Positions 42,928 to 53,282 of a DNA stretch of 64,000 nucleotides are shown one piece after another. The notes beneath the pieces are model-generated. The model saw only the letters and a program-made list of their open reading frames with translations, was not told the DNA's origin and did no database searches. How positions within the stretch are numbered: position 1 is the stretch's first letter; every line of letters begins with the position of its first letter. Source of the stretch: Tardiphaga sp. (GTDB lineage Bacteria; Pseudomonadota; Alphaproteobacteria; Rhizobiales; Xanthobacteraceae); contig JASBVG010000062.1 in assembly GCA_030147505.1 (NCBI GenBank), positions 35,784 through 99,783 of the forward strand. The letters are read 5' to 3'. Both the position numbers and the translations under genes were made by a program.

Positions 42928-44910
42928 TCAAGCCGCGCTGTTGGCCGGCTTGCGATGCCGCAGGAAGCTGCCGAGCAGACGGCGCCTGCCCTTGCGCGGA
43001 ATCAGCTCGATATCGCTGACCAGCTTGGCGCCGCCCTTGCGGCGCTCCAGCACGATCTTGCGGCTGTGAAAGGCTTCCAGCTCGGCCCGATGCGCCACAC
43101 TGACCACCGTGGCGTTCGGCATTTCCTTGGTCAGCAGCTCCATCATGCTGTCCTGGCTCTTCTCGTCGAGCGCCGAAGTGGCCTCATCCAGCACGATGAT
43201 ATCGGGATTGTGCAGAAACAGCCGCGCAAAAGCGAGACGCTGCTTCTCGCCGCCGGACAACGTCTGATCCCACGGCGCTTCCTCCTCGATCTTGTCCTTG
43301 AGATGGGCGAGTCCGACCTTCTCGAGCGCCTCGCCGATCTGCTCGACGCTCCAGTCCTCTTCCGCAGCGGGATAGGCCGCGGCACGTCGCAGCGTGCCTG
43401 ACGGCACATAAGGTTTCTGCGGCAGCATGAAGAGCCGGCGATCCGGATGGAAATTGACACTGCCGCCGCCCCATGGCCACAAGCCGGCAATCGCGCGTAC
43501 GAGCGTGCTCTTGCCGGTGCCGGACTCACCGGCGACAAGCAGGCGTTCGCCGGGCTCGATGTTGACTTCGGTATCGCCGACCACAGCCGTGCCGTCGTCC
43601 AGCGTCACCGAGAGATCGTGTAACCCGAGCATCATCTCGTCCGTTGTCTCGCCGCGCTTGATCCGGCCGAAGCCATCGCCCAGCTCCGCGCGCTCGAGCC
43701 CGTCAAGCGACATCATCAGCGAGGCGATACGGCGCGCGCAGGCGTTCCAGTCCGCGAGCCGCGGATAGTTGTCGACCAGCCAACCGAATGCGCTCTGCAC
43801 GATGGTGAAGGCAGAGGCCGCCTGCATCACCTGGCCGAGCGACATGCTGCCATCGAGAAATTTCGGCGCGCAGAGCAGCAGCGGGACCACGGGGGCGATC
43901 AGACTGGAGCCCTGCGACACGAGGGTCGTGCGCATGTATTGGCCGGCGAGGCGTGTCCATTGCTTGAGGACGTTACCAAACGTTTTGTCGATGCCCCCGC
44001 GTTCCTCTTCTTCGCCACCGAGCAGCGCTATACTTTCGCCATTCTCGCGCACGCGCGTGAGCGCATATCGATATTCGGCCTCGGCCTGGTTCTTGTCTTC
44101 TGAAATGCCGACGAAACGACGACCGATCGCCATGATCGAACCTGAGGCGATGGTCGCATACAGGATCGCGGCGATGACAAGGAAGCCCGGAACGGTGAAG
44201 ACGCTCCCGCCGATCGATAGCGTCAGCGCGCCACCGATGGTCCAGAGCACGACGATGAAGGTGGCAGCCGAGAGCAATGCCGAGGTGACACCGGAAATGA
44301 AGTCTACCGGCGAGTCGGTGGCGATGCGGAGATCCTCGGCGATACGATATTCCGGATTCTTGTGATCGCCGCCAACCAGATTGAGTTGATAGTAGCGGCC
44401 ATTCTTGAGCCAGCGCGAGATCACCGCATGGGTCAGCCAAGCGCGCCAGCGACGCTGGATGCTCATCCGTGCGAAGACCTGCCCGACGCCGAGCAAGACG
44501 CTGCCAATGGCAAGCGGGAAGAACACGCCGGTGAGATGAAAAACCGTGGCTGCGTCGCGTTTCTCGATAGCGTCGAAGATCGAGCGATTCCAGACATTGA
44601 TGCCGTACTGGAATGCGACATTGGCAACGATCATCACGAGCAGGCCGATCGAGAAGGCCCAGGCGAGCTTATCCCCGGCCTTGCCCCAGAAACCGCGCGC
44701 GCTGATCCAGAAGCGGGTGAGCAGGTAGTCCTTCCGAGCCTGCTCGACTTCTTCCGGTGACAGTTCCGGATCGGGCTCAAGCACCTCCGGCGGCGGCGGA
44801 TCGATCTTGTCGCCGGCTTCGTCCGCCAGCGGAACGATAGGAGGACCTCGAGTGGTGGCGTCTTTCGACTGGGCGACGTGAACGCTTCGATTACCCGGCG
44901 GCTTGCTCAT
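42928..44910 (-). CDS. SbmA/BacA-like ABC transporter, fused permease and ATPase
   Basis: 660 residues from ATG 44910. A soluble N-terminal region (~60 aa, Pro/Glu-rich), six transmembrane segments of the SbmA/BacA-like (ABC_membrane_2) type with LTHAVISRWLKNGRYYQLNL and GGDHKNPEYRIAEDL, then an ABC domain: Walker A GESGTGKST, signature LSGGEKQR, Walker B IIVLDEATSALDE and H-loop SVAHR. Such proteins (YddA; Mycobacterium Rv1819c) carry hydrophilic compounds, such as peptides or cobalamin. In rhizobia the related BacA is needed for bacteroid development. The substrate is not determined here. Confidence 0.9.
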   Translation of the reverse strand: MSKPPGNRSVHVAQSKDATTRGPPIVPLADEAGDKIDPPPPEVLEPDPELSPEEVEQARKDYLLTRFWISARGFWGKAGDKLAWAFSIGLLVMIVANVAFQYGINVWNRSIFDAIEKRDAATVFHLTGVFFPLAIGSVLLGVGQVFARMSIQRRWRAWLTHAVISRWLKNGRYYQLNLVGGDHKNPEYRIAEDLRIATDSPVDFISGVTSALLSAATFIVVLWTIGGALTLSIGGSVFTVPGFLVIAAILYATIASGSIMAIGRRFVGISEDKNQAEAEYRYALTRVRENGESIALLGGEEEERGGIDKTFGNVLKQWTRLAGQYMRTTLVSQGSSLIAPVVPLLLCAPKFLDGSMSLGQVMQAASAFTIVQSAFGWLVDNYPRLADWNACARRIASLMMSLDGLERAELGDGFGRIKRGETTDEMMLGLHDLSVTLDDGTAVVGDTEVNIEPGERLLVAGESGTGKSTLVRAIAGLWPWGGGSVNFHPDRRLFMLPQKPYVPSGTLRRAAAYPAAEEDWSVEQIGEALEKVGLAHLKDKIEEEAPWDQTLSGGEKQRLAFARLFLHNPDIIVLDEATSALDEKSQDSMMELLTKEMPNATVVSVAHRAELEAFHSRKIVLERRKGGAKLVSDIELIPRKGRRRLLGSFLRHRKPANSAA

Positions 44911-44960
44911 GGCGCGATAACGCCAAGGCAATCATAGGGTTCCCCAGAGTTCCACAAACC

Positions 44961-47087
44961 TTATCGGATGTCGCGGCGAGTCTTGCGCCAGTTGCCCGCC
45001 TTGGCCAGAACGCGCGAGAGCTGTTCAATGGAATAGGGTTTCTGCAGCAGCTCAAAGCCGAAGGTGCCGTTCTGCGCCAGCACATGACTGTAGCCCGACG
45101 TGAGCACGACGGGCAGGTCCGGATAGAGTTCGCGTATCTGCTGCGCAAGTTCGATTCCATTGGTGCCGGGCATGACCACGTCTGAAAATACCACGTCGTA
45201 ACGGCCGGCATGATCCTTGAGTTCATCCAGCGCTTCCTCGGCACTATGTCTGAGCTCGGTCGTATAGCCGAGTTCACGCAACGCGTCGGTGGCGAAAGTG
45301 CCGACGTCGCGGTTGTCTTCGACCACCAGCACCGATAGCCCGTTTCCATCCACCAGCGGCGCTTCGATCGCGGTCGGCGCCGGCGAGACGCCGCCCGTCA
45401 CCCGTGGTAGATAGAGTGTGAAAATGCTGCCCTTGCCGACTTCGCTGGTTACCACGACCTCGCCGCCGGACTGTTTGGCAAAGCCGAACACCTGCGACAG
45501 GCCGAGACCCGTACCGTGCCCGACTTCCTTGGTGGTAAAGAACGGCTCGAAAATGCGTTCGAACTGATCGGCGGGGATACCGCAACCGGAATCTGCGAGG
45601 GCGACGGCGACATACCCGTTCTTACGCGGCATCGTGGCCGACGGGAGTCGTTCGCTGGCGGTGACGCTGATGGCGAGGCGACCTTCGCCTTTCATCGCAT
45701 CGCGGGCATTGACGGCGATGTTGATCAGAGCCGTCTCGAACTGACCGAGATCGACATCCACATAGAGCGGTTTGTCCGGAAGATGCGTGACGACCTCGAC
45801 GGACGCGCCGGTCAGTGTCCCGATGATGTCCGTCACCGAGCTCACACAGTGGCCGACGTCGAATATTTCTGGCTTGAGGGTCTGCCGGCGCGCAAAGGCC
45901 AGCAGCTGGGCGGTGAGTTTCGCCGCACGGGTCACGGTATCGGAAATCGCGGCGATATAACGGGCGCGGCGCTCGGGTGCAAGATCAGGCCGCTGCAGAA
46001 GATCGACGGACGAGCGGATCACCGTGAGCAGATTGTTGAAGTCATGCGCGACACCGCCAGTGAGCTGCCCCAGTGTTTCGAGACGTTGGCCATGCTTCAG
46101 CGCTTCTTCGGCTTCGCGCCGTTTCGTCGCCTCGAAATTCAGCCGGCGCGTGCGTCGCAGAGCGAACAACAGCAGTCCGAACAACAAGGCTGTGGCGGGA
46201 ACACCGAAAATCAGATGATAGCTGATTGCCTTCAGCCAGCGATCGCGAATGGCCGAAGTTTCCAGGCCGGCTGAAACATAGGCCGGATAGCCAGCGAGTT
46301 GCCGATAACCGATGCGACGTTCGGTATTGTCGCCGGGCGCGCGGATGGCGATGAGGTTGCCATCCGGATTTGCCGACAACATGCGCCCCACTGGTCCTTT
46401 GGGATCGAGCCTCTGGGCTCGTTCAAGATTGGGATAGCGCGCGAGGATCGATCCGTCGGTGAGCCCAAGGGCCAGGAAGCTGCCCGGCGCACGGCCGAGA
46501 CGCGCATAGAACTTCTCGAAATATTCCGGAAGTACCGATGCCTGCACGACGCCGGTGAAACTTCCATCGATACTGTTGCGACGGCGGCTAACACCGAAAA
46601 ACGGTGCACCCTGATAAGGCGGCCGCGGCAACAGATTTGTACCTATGAAGGTGCCGACATCGCCGGCCACATGAGCCTTGTAATAATCACGGTCGGAGAA
46701 ATCGATGTGGGGCAAAGCGAGATTGAGGCTATTGACCAGCGCTCGGCCCTTATTATCGAACACCCAGACCGATTTGAGTTGCGGCAGTGCGTCTGTGAGC
46801 TGTTTGAGCCGCGCGGACAGTGCGTCAGCATTGGCGCGCAGATCGTCGTCGGAGCGATTGCGGACAATCTCGTTGATTTCCGACAGGCTGCGATCGATGG
46901 TCTCGAACACTTTCAATGCATGTTCGTGCGCAACATCGAGCGTGCGCTCGATTTCGCGATCCGCATTCTCGTTGGTGGCGAACCAGGAATTGGTGGCCGC
47001 GAAGGCAAACAGCGCAATGGGAAAGGCCAGGGATGCGGCCATCATCCACTGCAGCATTCTCAGAGAATTGTGCTGTTCTGTCTTCAC
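44961..47087 (-). CDS. Hybrid sensor histidine kinase with receiver domain
   Basis: 708 residues. Transmembrane helix ~12-32, periplasmic double-Cache-like sensor ~35-285, second helix ~291-311. The HisKA dimerisation domain has the phosphorylated H348 (GGVAHDFNNLL). The HATPase has N-box NIAVNARDA, GCGIP and FTTKEVGHGTGLGLS. A C-terminal receiver domain (~585-700) has an aspartate in VVFSDVVMPG. No separate response regulator is adjacent. It senses an extracytoplasmic signal and starts a phosphorelay whose target is unknown. It is followed closely (50 bp) by the BacA-like gene, so a common transcript is possible. Confidence 0.93.
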   Translation of the reverse strand: MKTEQHNSLRMLQWMMAASLAFPIALFAFAATNSWFATNENADREIERTLDVAHEHALKVFETIDRSLSEINEIVRNRSDDDLRANADALSARLKQLTDALPQLKSVWVFDNKGRALVNSLNLALPHIDFSDRDYYKAHVAGDVGTFIGTNLLPRPPYQGAPFFGVSRRRNSIDGSFTGVVQASVLPEYFEKFYARLGRAPGSFLALGLTDGSILARYPNLERAQRLDPKGPVGRMLSANPDGNLIAIRAPGDNTERRIGYRQLAGYPAYVSAGLETSAIRDRWLKAISYHLIFGVPATALLFGLLLFALRRTRRLNFEATKRREAEEALKHGQRLETLGQLTGGVAHDFNNLLTVIRSSVDLLQRPDLAPERRARYIAAISDTVTRAAKLTAQLLAFARRQTLKPEIFDVGHCVSSVTDIIGTLTGASVEVVTHLPDKPLYVDVDLGQFETALINIAVNARDAMKGEGRLAISVTASERLPSATMPRKNGYVAVALADSGCGIPADQFERIFEPFFTTKEVGHGTGLGLSQVFGFAKQSGGEVVVTSEVGKGSIFTLYLPRVTGGVSPAPTAIEAPLVDGNGLSVLVVEDNRDVGTFATDALRELGYTTELRHSAEEALDELKDHAGRYDVVFSDVVMPGTNGIELAQQIRELYPDLPVVLTSGYSHVLAQNGTFGFELLQKPYSIEQLSRVLAKAGNWRKTRRDIR

Positions 47088-47243
47088 AGTCCCTGCCCGC
47101 TTCGCACCAGTCTAGCGCATGCACCGGGATGGACCAACCCTGCGCCGCGGCAGGGAACATGTCCCGGTGCGGTGCAAGTTGGCGAAGCGACACGTCGCAC
47201 TGCATCGTGTGCAGGACAAGACGCGGTCCAAACGAAACTTGCG

Positions 47244-48014
47244 CTAGCCGACGCTCATCTGCGAGCGAAAGGCCCAGCGGGTGGAGCGTTGCTCGATCCA
47301 GGCGAACACCGCATACATCAGCACGCCCTCGAAGGCGAGCAGCAGCAGTGCGGCATAGACATTCGCCATGCGGAAACTGGCGCCTTCCTGCGCGATCAGA
47401 AAGCCGAGACCGGCATTGGCGCCGAGGGTCTCGGAGACGACAGTGCCGACGAAAGCCAGCGTGATCGCGACTTTCAGCGAGCCGAATAAATAAGGCAGCG
47501 CGCGCGGAATGCCAACCTTCAGCATGATGTCGAGCTTGCGTGCACCGAGCGCGCGCAGCACGTCCTCGAGTTCGGGTTCCGTGGTCGCGAGACCGGTAGC
47601 GATGTTGACCACGATCGGGAAGAACGAGATCAGGAATGCCGTGACGATGGCCGGCACTTCGCCGATGCCAAACCACAGGATCAGCAGCGGCACGATGGCA
47701 ACTTTCGGGATGGTATTGAAGCCGATCATGACCGGATAGAGCCCGCGATAGATCGTTCGCGACCAGCCGACCACGAGGCCGAGCAGAACGCCGAACACCA
47801 CGGCCAGCGCGAAACCGACCATGGTGACCCACAGCGTCACCCAGGAGTGATAGAGGAACACCTTCCACAGCTTGAACATCGCTGCGAAGGCTGCGGACGG
47901 CGGCTGCAGCACCGATGTGTTGATCTTGAGGACCGCGCAGGCGCCCTCCCAGATCAGGAAGATCGCGAGAGTGAAAATCCAGGGCGCGAGTTTTTCGACA
48001 AGACGCGGCGTCAT
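47244..48014 (-). CDS. ABC transporter permease (SsuC/TauC-type)
   Basis: 256 residues with about six transmembrane helices. The BPD_transp_1 region shows the coupling loop EAA-type motif as EDVLRALGARKLDIMLKVGIPRALPYLFGSLK, which contacts the ATPase. The family moves nitrate, sulfonates, taurine or thiamine precursors. The ATG at 48014 overlaps the stop of the ATPase gene by four bases (ATGA), so it is translated with it. It is the last gene of the SBP-ATPase-permease operon. The substrate is set by the binding protein. Confidence 0.93.
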   Translation of the reverse strand: MTPRLVEKLAPWIFTLAIFLIWEGACAVLKINTSVLQPPSAAFAAMFKLWKVFLYHSWVTLWVTMVGFALAVVFGVLLGLVVGWSRTIYRGLYPVMIGFNTIPKVAIVPLLILWFGIGEVPAIVTAFLISFFPIVVNIATGLATTEPELEDVLRALGARKLDIMLKVGIPRALPYLFGSLKVAITLAFVGTVVSETLGANAGLGFLIAQEGASFRMANVYAALLLLAFEGVLMYAVFAWIEQRSTRWAFRSQMSVG

Positions 48015-48799
48015 GACTTGCGCACCTCCGCAATCTTCAGGCGCAGCTCATGCACGATGTCGCCGAATGCCTTGTCGTAGGTGACTTCGAGATCGCGCGG
48101 GCGGGCAAAGCCGACTGATTTGACCTGCACAATGTGGCCCGGGCGCGCGCTCATGACGTAGATATTGTCAGCGAGGAATGCGGCCTCGCGCAGGTCATGC
48201 GTAACCAGGATCACCGTAAAGCCAAGACGCTGCCAAAGATCGCGCAGCACGCACCATAGTTCCTCGCGGGTGAAGGCATCCAGCGCCGCGAACGGCTCGT
48301 CGAGCATCAGCAGCGCCGGCTCATGGATCAGCGCGCGGCACAGCGAAACGCGCTGCTGCATGCCGCCGGAAAGCTCCCACGGATAACGATCACCGAAGCC
48401 CTTGAGGCCAACAGTTGCGAGCAGCTTCTCCGCCTTGGCGCGAAATTCGGACTTCTTCGACCGGAATTGCGAACGATAGGGCTCGACGATTTCCAGCGGC
48501 AGCAGCACATTGTCGATGACTTTGCGCCACGGCAGCAGGTTGGCATGCTGGAACGCCATGCCGGCCATCTTGACCGGCCCTTTCACTTCCTTGCCGTCGA
48601 TGGCGATGATGCCGGACGTCGGCTTGTGCAGGCCGGTAACCAGCCGCATCAAGGTGGATTTGCCGCAGCCGGACGGCCCGACCACAGCCGCGAATTCGCC
48701 GCGCGCGATCGTCAACGTCGTGTCCTGAAGGGCAGTGATTTCTCCGGTGGCGCCGCGATATTTCAGCGTGACGCCATCGATGTCCACGAACCTGTCCAT
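48011..48799 (-). CDS. ABC transporter ATP-binding protein (SsuB/TauB-type)
   Basis: 262 residues from ATG 48799; longer frames reach 48991 but would run into the substrate-binding protein gene. Walker A GPSGCGKST, Q-loop MAFQHANLLPWRKV (near residue 85), signature ELSGGMQQR, Walker B LLMLDEPFAALD and H-loop VTHDL are complete. It energises import of an organic anion or vitamin precursor by the permease to which it is coupled. Its ATG is 33 bp after the stop of the binding-protein gene (48832). Confidence 0.94.
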   Translation of the reverse strand: MDRFVDIDGVTLKYRGATGEITALQDTTLTIARGEFAAVVGPSGCGKSTLMRLVTGLHKPTSGIIAIDGKEVKGPVKMAGMAFQHANLLPWRKVIDNVLLPLEIVEPYRSQFRSKKSEFRAKAEKLLATVGLKGFGDRYPWELSGGMQQRVSLCRALIHEPALLMLDEPFAALDAFTREELWCVLRDLWQRLGFTVILVTHDLREAAFLADNIYVMSARPGHIVQVKSVGFARPRDLEVTYDKAFGDIVHELRLKIAEVRKS

Positions 48800-48831
48800 G
48801 CGTGCCTGATCCGACCTCTGTCCTGCCGAGA

Positions 48832-49848
48832 TCAGAGCTTGCGTTCGCCGGCCGGCGGCAAATAATCCGACGTGAACAGATCGCCCGCCTTCGGCTTTGG
48901 ATTCTTGAACTCGTAGGTCACGGCGATCTGGTCGATCGCATCGGTCATACGCTTCTCGTCGATGCCGCCAACGCCATTGGCCTTCACCCACGGCGTGATG
49001 AAGTTGTCCTTGAGCGACATCTTGAGGCGCGCCAGTTCGGTCTTCTCGTCGGCGGTCTCGTTACGCTTCATCACCGACTTGATGGCGTCGTCGGGATCCT
49101 TTGCGGTGTCGATGATGCCCTTGATGGTGGCACGCACGAAGCCGGCAACCACCTTTGGATTAGTCTTGACGAATTCCGGATTGACCATGATGGCGTTGCC
49201 GTAGAGCACAAGGCCATAATCCGACATCAGCATCACCTTGATGTCCTTCCCGGCGATGCCCTTGGCCACCAGGTTGAAATAGGACGAGAAGGAGAAGCCG
49301 GTAATGGCATCGACTTTGCCATCGGCGAGCATCGGCTCGCGCACGGGAAAGCCGACATTCTCGATCTTCACCTTCGCGTCGTCGATCTTGTTCTCTTTCA
49401 CGAAGGCTTTCCACTGCGCAAAGGCGCCGTCCGGCGCCGGTGCGCCAAGGATCTTGCCTTCCAGGTCCTTCGGCGCATTGATTCCGGTCTTGGCGATGGA
49501 GACGATGGAGAATGGCGGCACGTCATAGACCATCAACACGGCCTTGACGTCCTTGTCCGGGTTCTGGTCGCGAAAGCGCGCCAGCGAATTGATATCGAAG
49601 AAGCCGATCGGATAGGTGCCGGCGGCGACGCGTGCGATGCCCGCGACCGAGCCCGGACCGCTGTCGATCGTCACATCCAAGCCTTCGGCCTTATAGTAAC
49701 CCTTGTCGAGCGCCACGAAATAGGGCGCGGACGGCCCCTCAAATTTCCAGTCGAGCGCGAACTTGACAGCCGTCTGCGCTCCAGCCGACACAACCGATGC
49801 CATCAGCGTGGCCCCAGCGATTGTACCCAGACCCAGCTTCCGAAGCAT
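48832..49848 (-). CDS. ABC transporter substrate-binding protein (NMT1/THI5-like)
   Basis: 338 residues. A signal peptide (1-24, cleavage near AGAQ) is followed by a periplasmic binding fold starting VKFALDWKFEGPSAPYFVALDKGYY, the NMT1/THI5/SsuA-type entry. Members bind sulfonates, nitrate, riboflavin or thiamine pyrimidine (HMP). I do not see residues that decide between these. No thi, ssu or nas gene lies nearby. It is the first gene of the operon, with its ATG at 49848, so expression is probably driven from the region 49849-50238. Confidence 0.9.
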   Translation of the reverse strand: MLRKLGLGTIAGATLMASVVSAGAQTAVKFALDWKFEGPSAPYFVALDKGYYKAEGLDVTIDSGPGSVAGIARVAAGTYPIGFFDINSLARFRDQNPDKDVKAVLMVYDVPPFSIVSIAKTGINAPKDLEGKILGAPAPDGAFAQWKAFVKENKIDDAKVKIENVGFPVREPMLADGKVDAITGFSFSSYFNLVAKGIAGKDIKVMLMSDYGLVLYGNAIMVNPEFVKTNPKVVAGFVRATIKGIIDTAKDPDDAIKSVMKRNETADEKTELARLKMSLKDNFITPWVKANGVGGIDEKRMTDAIDQIAVTYEFKNPKPKAGDLFTSDYLPPAGERKL

Positions 49849-50238
49849 CGAGCAAATCCCTTTTGATCAAATGTAGGGCACAGGCTAGCACAGGCCGTGC
49901 CAACCGTGGCGAGGCGGATTTGCGGGAGCCACAGCAATATACGTTCACCGGCGCCCGTCCGGAGGCAGGCTGCACATCACTTGAGCGACTTGATCGCTTT
50001 AACCGGCCCGCTGTTGTGACAATACGATGGAGTGGTCGCGCTATGGAGAAACCTCCCGTCTAGCACCGATGGCTGTCCTGCCTGCACTCCAGCAGATCAC
50101 CTGCCGCGCGGCTGTCACCGCTGCATCGAACGAGCCTCGCCAGCGCGAAATTGCATATGCACACGGGAACGAAAAGCGCCGGCCTGCATGAAAGCGGGCC
50201 GGCGTCGATATTTCGCGACCACTTTCGCGATGAAGGCG
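49849..50238. other. Intergenic region between the ABC importer and sdhB
   Basis: 390 bases. On the left it should carry the ABC operon promoter (AT-rich GATCAAATGTAG near 49864). On the right it holds the sdh terminator. I looked for a riboswitch-like fold that would name the transporter substrate and did not find one by eye. No gene is supported. Confidence 0.5.
50171..50204 (-). terminator. Terminator of the sdhCDAB operon
   Basis: Stem CGCCGGCC/GGCCGGCG (50177-50184 and 50197-50204) with a 12-nt loop, followed on the minus strand by CTTTTC. It lies 35 bp after the sdhB stop. Confidence 0.7.
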
Positions 50239-51021
50239 TCAGACCTGACGCTCGACCATCTTCATCTTGAGTTCGGCGATCGCTTCCGACGGATTGAGGC
50301 CCTTCGGGCACGCCTTGGCGCAGTTCATGATGGTGTGGCAGCGATACAAGCGGAACGGATCCTCGAGATTGTCGAGACGTTCGCCGGTGGCTTCGTCACG
50401 CGAATCCTTGACCCAGCGGGTCGCCTGCAACAGCGCGGCAGGGCCGAGGAAGCGATCGCTGTTCCACCAGTAGCTCGGGCACGAAGTCGAGCAGCAGGCG
50501 CACAGGATGCACTCGTAGAGGCCGTTGAGCTTCTCGCGATCCTCGTGGCTCTGGCGCCATTCCTTCTGCGGGGTCGGCGTGGTGGTCTTCAGCCACGGCT
50601 CGATCGACGCATACTGGGCGTAGAAGTTGGTGAGATCCGGCACCAGATCCTTCACGACAGGCTGATGCGGCAGCGGATTGACCTTGATGGCACCGGCGTC
50701 GACTTCGTCCATCGCGCGTGTGCAGGCGAGCGTGTTCTGGCCATCGATATTCATGGCGCAGGACCCGCAGACGCCTTCACGGCAGGAGCGACGGAAGGTC
50801 AGGGTCGGATCGATATTGTTCTTGATCCAGATCAGACCGTCCAGAATCATCGGACCGCAGTCGTTGAGGTCGACGTGATAGGTATCGACCGACGGATTCT
50901 TGCCGTCATCCGGATTCCAGCGATAGACGCGGAATTCGCGCGTCTGGGTCGCGCCGGCGGGTTTCGGCCATTCCTTGCCGCCGGTGATCTTGGAATTCTT
51001 CGGGAGTGCGAACTCAGCCAT
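50239..51021 (-). CDS. sdhB: Succinate dehydrogenase iron-sulfur subunit
   Basis: 260 residues. 2Fe-2S: C80, C85, C88, C100 ([22 protein letters not shown] region). 4Fe-4S: C171, C174, C177 and 3Fe-4S: C181, C228, C234, with C238 closing the 4Fe-4S set. The layout is the standard SdhB. It passes electrons from SdhA to ubiquinone in the membrane (complex II, TCA cycle and respiration). It starts 20 bp after sdhA, and GAAGG lies upstream of its ATG. It is the last gene of sdhCDAB. Confidence 0.98.
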   Translation of the reverse strand: MAEFALPKNSKITGGKEWPKPAGATQTREFRVYRWNPDDGKNPSVDTYHVDLNDCGPMILDGLIWIKNNIDPTLTFRRSCREGVCGSCAMNIDGQNTLACTRAMDEVDAGAIKVNPLPHQPVVKDLVPDLTNFYAQYASIEPWLKTTTPTPQKEWRQSHEDREKLNGLYECILCACCSTSCPSYWWNSDRFLGPAALLQATRWVKDSRDEATGERLDNLEDPFRLYRCHTIMNCAKACPKGLNPSEAIAELKMKMVERQV

Positions 51022-51041
51022 ATTCTCGAGCCTTCGCTTTC

Positions 51042-52880
51042 TCAGTACACGCGCGCTTTGGGCGGAATGTACTGCACGTCATTCGTCATCGTGTAATCAT
51101 GCACCGGGCGATAATCGATGGTGGTCTTGCCACCCTTCTCGACCCACGCCAGCGTGTGCTTCATCCAGTTCTTGTCGTCACGATCCGCAAAGTCCTCACG
51201 GGCATGCGCGCCGCGACTTTCGGTGCGGTTGGCGGCGGAGTCCATGGTGACGAGCGCCTGACCGATCAGGTTGTCGTATTCCAGGGTCTCCATCAGATCC
51301 GAGTTCCAGACCAGCGAACGATCGGACACGCCGATATCGTCGATGCCGTCATAGACCTTGTGGATCAGTTCCTTGCCTTCGTTGAGCACGTCGCCGGTGC
51401 GGAACACGGCGCAGTTGGTCTGCATGACCTGCTGCATGCTCTCGCGCATCTTCGCCGTAGGCGTGCCGCCCTTGGCGTTGCGGAAGTGATCGAGACGGCC
51501 GAGCGCCATGTCTGCCGAGTTCGACGGCAGATCGGGCTGCTTGGCGTTTGCAGTCAACTTGTCGGCGAGGCGCAGCGCCGCGGCGCGACCGAACACGACG
51601 AGGTCGATCAGCGAGTTGGAGCCGAGACGGTTGGCGCCATGCACCGACACGCAGGCGGCTTCGCCGACGGCCATCAGGCCCGGCACCACTGCATTGTCGT
51701 CGCCGTCCTTCTTGGTGACGACTTCGCCGTGGTAGTTCGTGGGAATGCCGCCCATGTTGTAGTGCACGGTCGGGATCATCGGGATCGGTTCGCGGGTCAC
51801 ATCGACACCGGCGAAAATGCGCGCCGATTCCGAGATGCCCGGCAGGCGTTCATGCAGGATCGCCGGATCGAGATGATCCAGATGCAGGAAGATGTGATCC
51901 TTCTTCTTGCCGACGCCACGACCTTCGCGAATCTCGATGGTCATCGCACGCGAAACGACGTCACGCGAAGCGAGATCCTTGGCGGACGGAGCATAGCGCT
52001 CCATGAAGCGCTCGCCTTCGGAATTGACGAGATAGCCGCCTTCACCGCGAGCGCCTTCGGTGACCAGACAGCCCGAACCATAGATACCGGTCGGGTGGAA
52101 CTGGACGAACTCCATGTCCTGCAGCGGGAGACCCGCGCGCAGCGCCATGCCGCCACCGTCGCCGGTGCAGGTATGGGCCGAGGTACAGGACGCATAAGCG
52201 CGGCCATAGCCGCCGGTGGCGAGAATGACGGTCTGCGCCTTGAAGCGGTGCAGCGTGCCGTCGTCCATCTTCAGCGCGATGACACCGCGGCAGGTGCCCT
52301 GATCGTCCATGATCAGGTCGATGGCGAAATATTCGATGAAGAACTCGGCGGCGTGACGCAGCGCCTGGCCATACATCGTGTGCAGCATGGCGTGACCGGT
52401 ACGGTCCGCGGCCGCGCAGGTGCGCTGCGCCTGGCCCTTGCCGTAATCCATGGTCATGCCGCCGAACGGGCGCTGATAGATTTTTCCGTCTTCGGTGCGC
52501 GAGAACGGCACGCCCCAGTGTTCGAGCTCGTAAACGGCGTCGGGCGCGTTGCGCACCATGTATTCGATGGAGTCCTGATCGCCCAGCCAGTCCGACCCCT
52601 TCACGGTGTCGTACATGTGCCAGCGCCAGTTGTCCTCGTGCATGTTGCCGAGCGAAGCCGAGATGCCGCCCTGGGCAGCAACCGTGTGCGAGCGGGTCGG
52701 GAACACCTTGGTGATGCAGGCGGTGCGGAGACCCGCCTCGCCGCAGCCGACGGTCGCGCGCAGGCCGGCGCCGCCGGCGCCCACGACGACAACGTCATAG
52801 GTGTGATCTTCGATGGGATAGGCGTAGCCGTTGGTGGCGGGGCCGCCAACGCCGTTCGCGCCATTGCCGTTCGCGGCCAT
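51042..52880 (-). CDS. sdhA: Succinate dehydrogenase flavoprotein subunit
   Basis: 612 residues. The N-terminal FAD motif is [13 protein letters not shown]. The covalent FAD histidine is H65 in [11 protein letters not shown]. The substrate/catalytic segments [21 protein letters not shown] and [17 protein letters not shown] are complete. It oxidises succinate to fumarate on the cytoplasmic side of complex II. The ATG lies 3 bp after the sdhD stop. A ~20-residue leader rich in Asn and Gly precedes the FAD domain. The gene is intact and of normal length. Confidence 0.98.
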   Translation of the reverse strand: MAANGNGANGVGGPATNGYAYPIEDHTYDVVVVGAGGAGLRATVGCGEAGLRTACITKVFPTRSHTVAAQGGISASLGNMHEDNWRWHMYDTVKGSDWLGDQDSIEYMVRNAPDAVYELEHWGVPFSRTEDGKIYQRPFGGMTMDYGKGQAQRTCAAADRTGHAMLHTMYGQALRHAAEFFIEYFAIDLIMDDQGTCRGVIALKMDDGTLHRFKAQTVILATGGYGRAYASCTSAHTCTGDGGGMALRAGLPLQDMEFVQFHPTGIYGSGCLVTEGARGEGGYLVNSEGERFMERYAPSAKDLASRDVVSRAMTIEIREGRGVGKKKDHIFLHLDHLDPAILHERLPGISESARIFAGVDVTREPIPMIPTVHYNMGGIPTNYHGEVVTKKDGDDNAVVPGLMAVGEAACVSVHGANRLGSNSLIDLVVFGRAAALRLADKLTANAKQPDLPSNSADMALGRLDHFRNAKGGTPTAKMRESMQQVMQTNCAVFRTGDVLNEGKELIHKVYDGIDDIGVSDRSLVWNSDLMETLEYDNLIGQALVTMDSAANRTESRGAHAREDFADRDDKNWMKHTLAWVEKGGKTTIDYRPVHDYTMTNDVQYIPPKARVY

Positions 52881-52883
52881 GCG

Positions 52884-53282
52884 CTAGACTCCAGATGAAA
52901 GTTTGAAAATGGCGTAGGCCGATGCCAGTGCGATCACGGCCGAGAAGAAGTTGTTGCCCATGATGGACACCAGCTTCAGCTTCTCGTCATGCACATAGTC
53001 CTCGATGACGATCTGCATGCCGATCCGCATATGGACGACGCTTGCGATGATGAACAGCAGCAGCGTGATCGCGACCACCGGCGAACCGAGGATCTGCGCC
53101 GCGCCGGCCTGATTGCGGCCAAGCAGCGACATCACGATGAAGATGACGGGAATCAGCAAAAGCAACATCGCGACGGCGGTGAGGCGCTGACGCCAGTGGT
53201 CACGTGTGCCGGAATGCGAGGAGCCGTGATTACGGACGCGGCCGAGCGGCGTGCGCATCGACTTTTGAGAAGGCGAACTCAT
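52884..53282 (-). CDS. sdhD: Succinate dehydrogenase membrane anchor subunit SdhD
   Basis: 132 residues from ATG 53282, overlapping the sdhC stop (ATGA). Three transmembrane helices after a basic soluble start. VVHMRIGMQIVIEDYVHD, with H84, matches the SdhD heme and quinone region. It anchors SdhAB and binds heme b and ubiquinone with SdhC. The frame is open upstream, but only the ATG at 53282 gives the usual length. Confidence 0.93.
   Translation of the reverse strand: MSSPSQKSMRTPLGRVRNHGSSHSGTRDHWRQRLTAVAMLLLLIPVIFIVMSLLGRNQAGAAQILGSPVVAITLLLFIIASVVHMRIGMQIVIEDYVHDEKLKLVSIMGNNFFSAVIALASAYAIFKLSSGV

Noticed and set aside
48802..49866. Plus-strand frame opposite the substrate-binding protein
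   Set aside because: It lacks any domain and spans exactly the gene on the other strand.
49849..50238. Possible TPP or FMN riboswitch before the NMT1/THI5-type importer
   Set aside because: I saw no conserved riboswitch core by eye; a covariance search would be needed.
51006..52898. 630-codon plus-strand frame over sdhA
   Set aside because: sdhA has all its flavoprotein motifs on the minus strand; the antisense frame is a composition effect.
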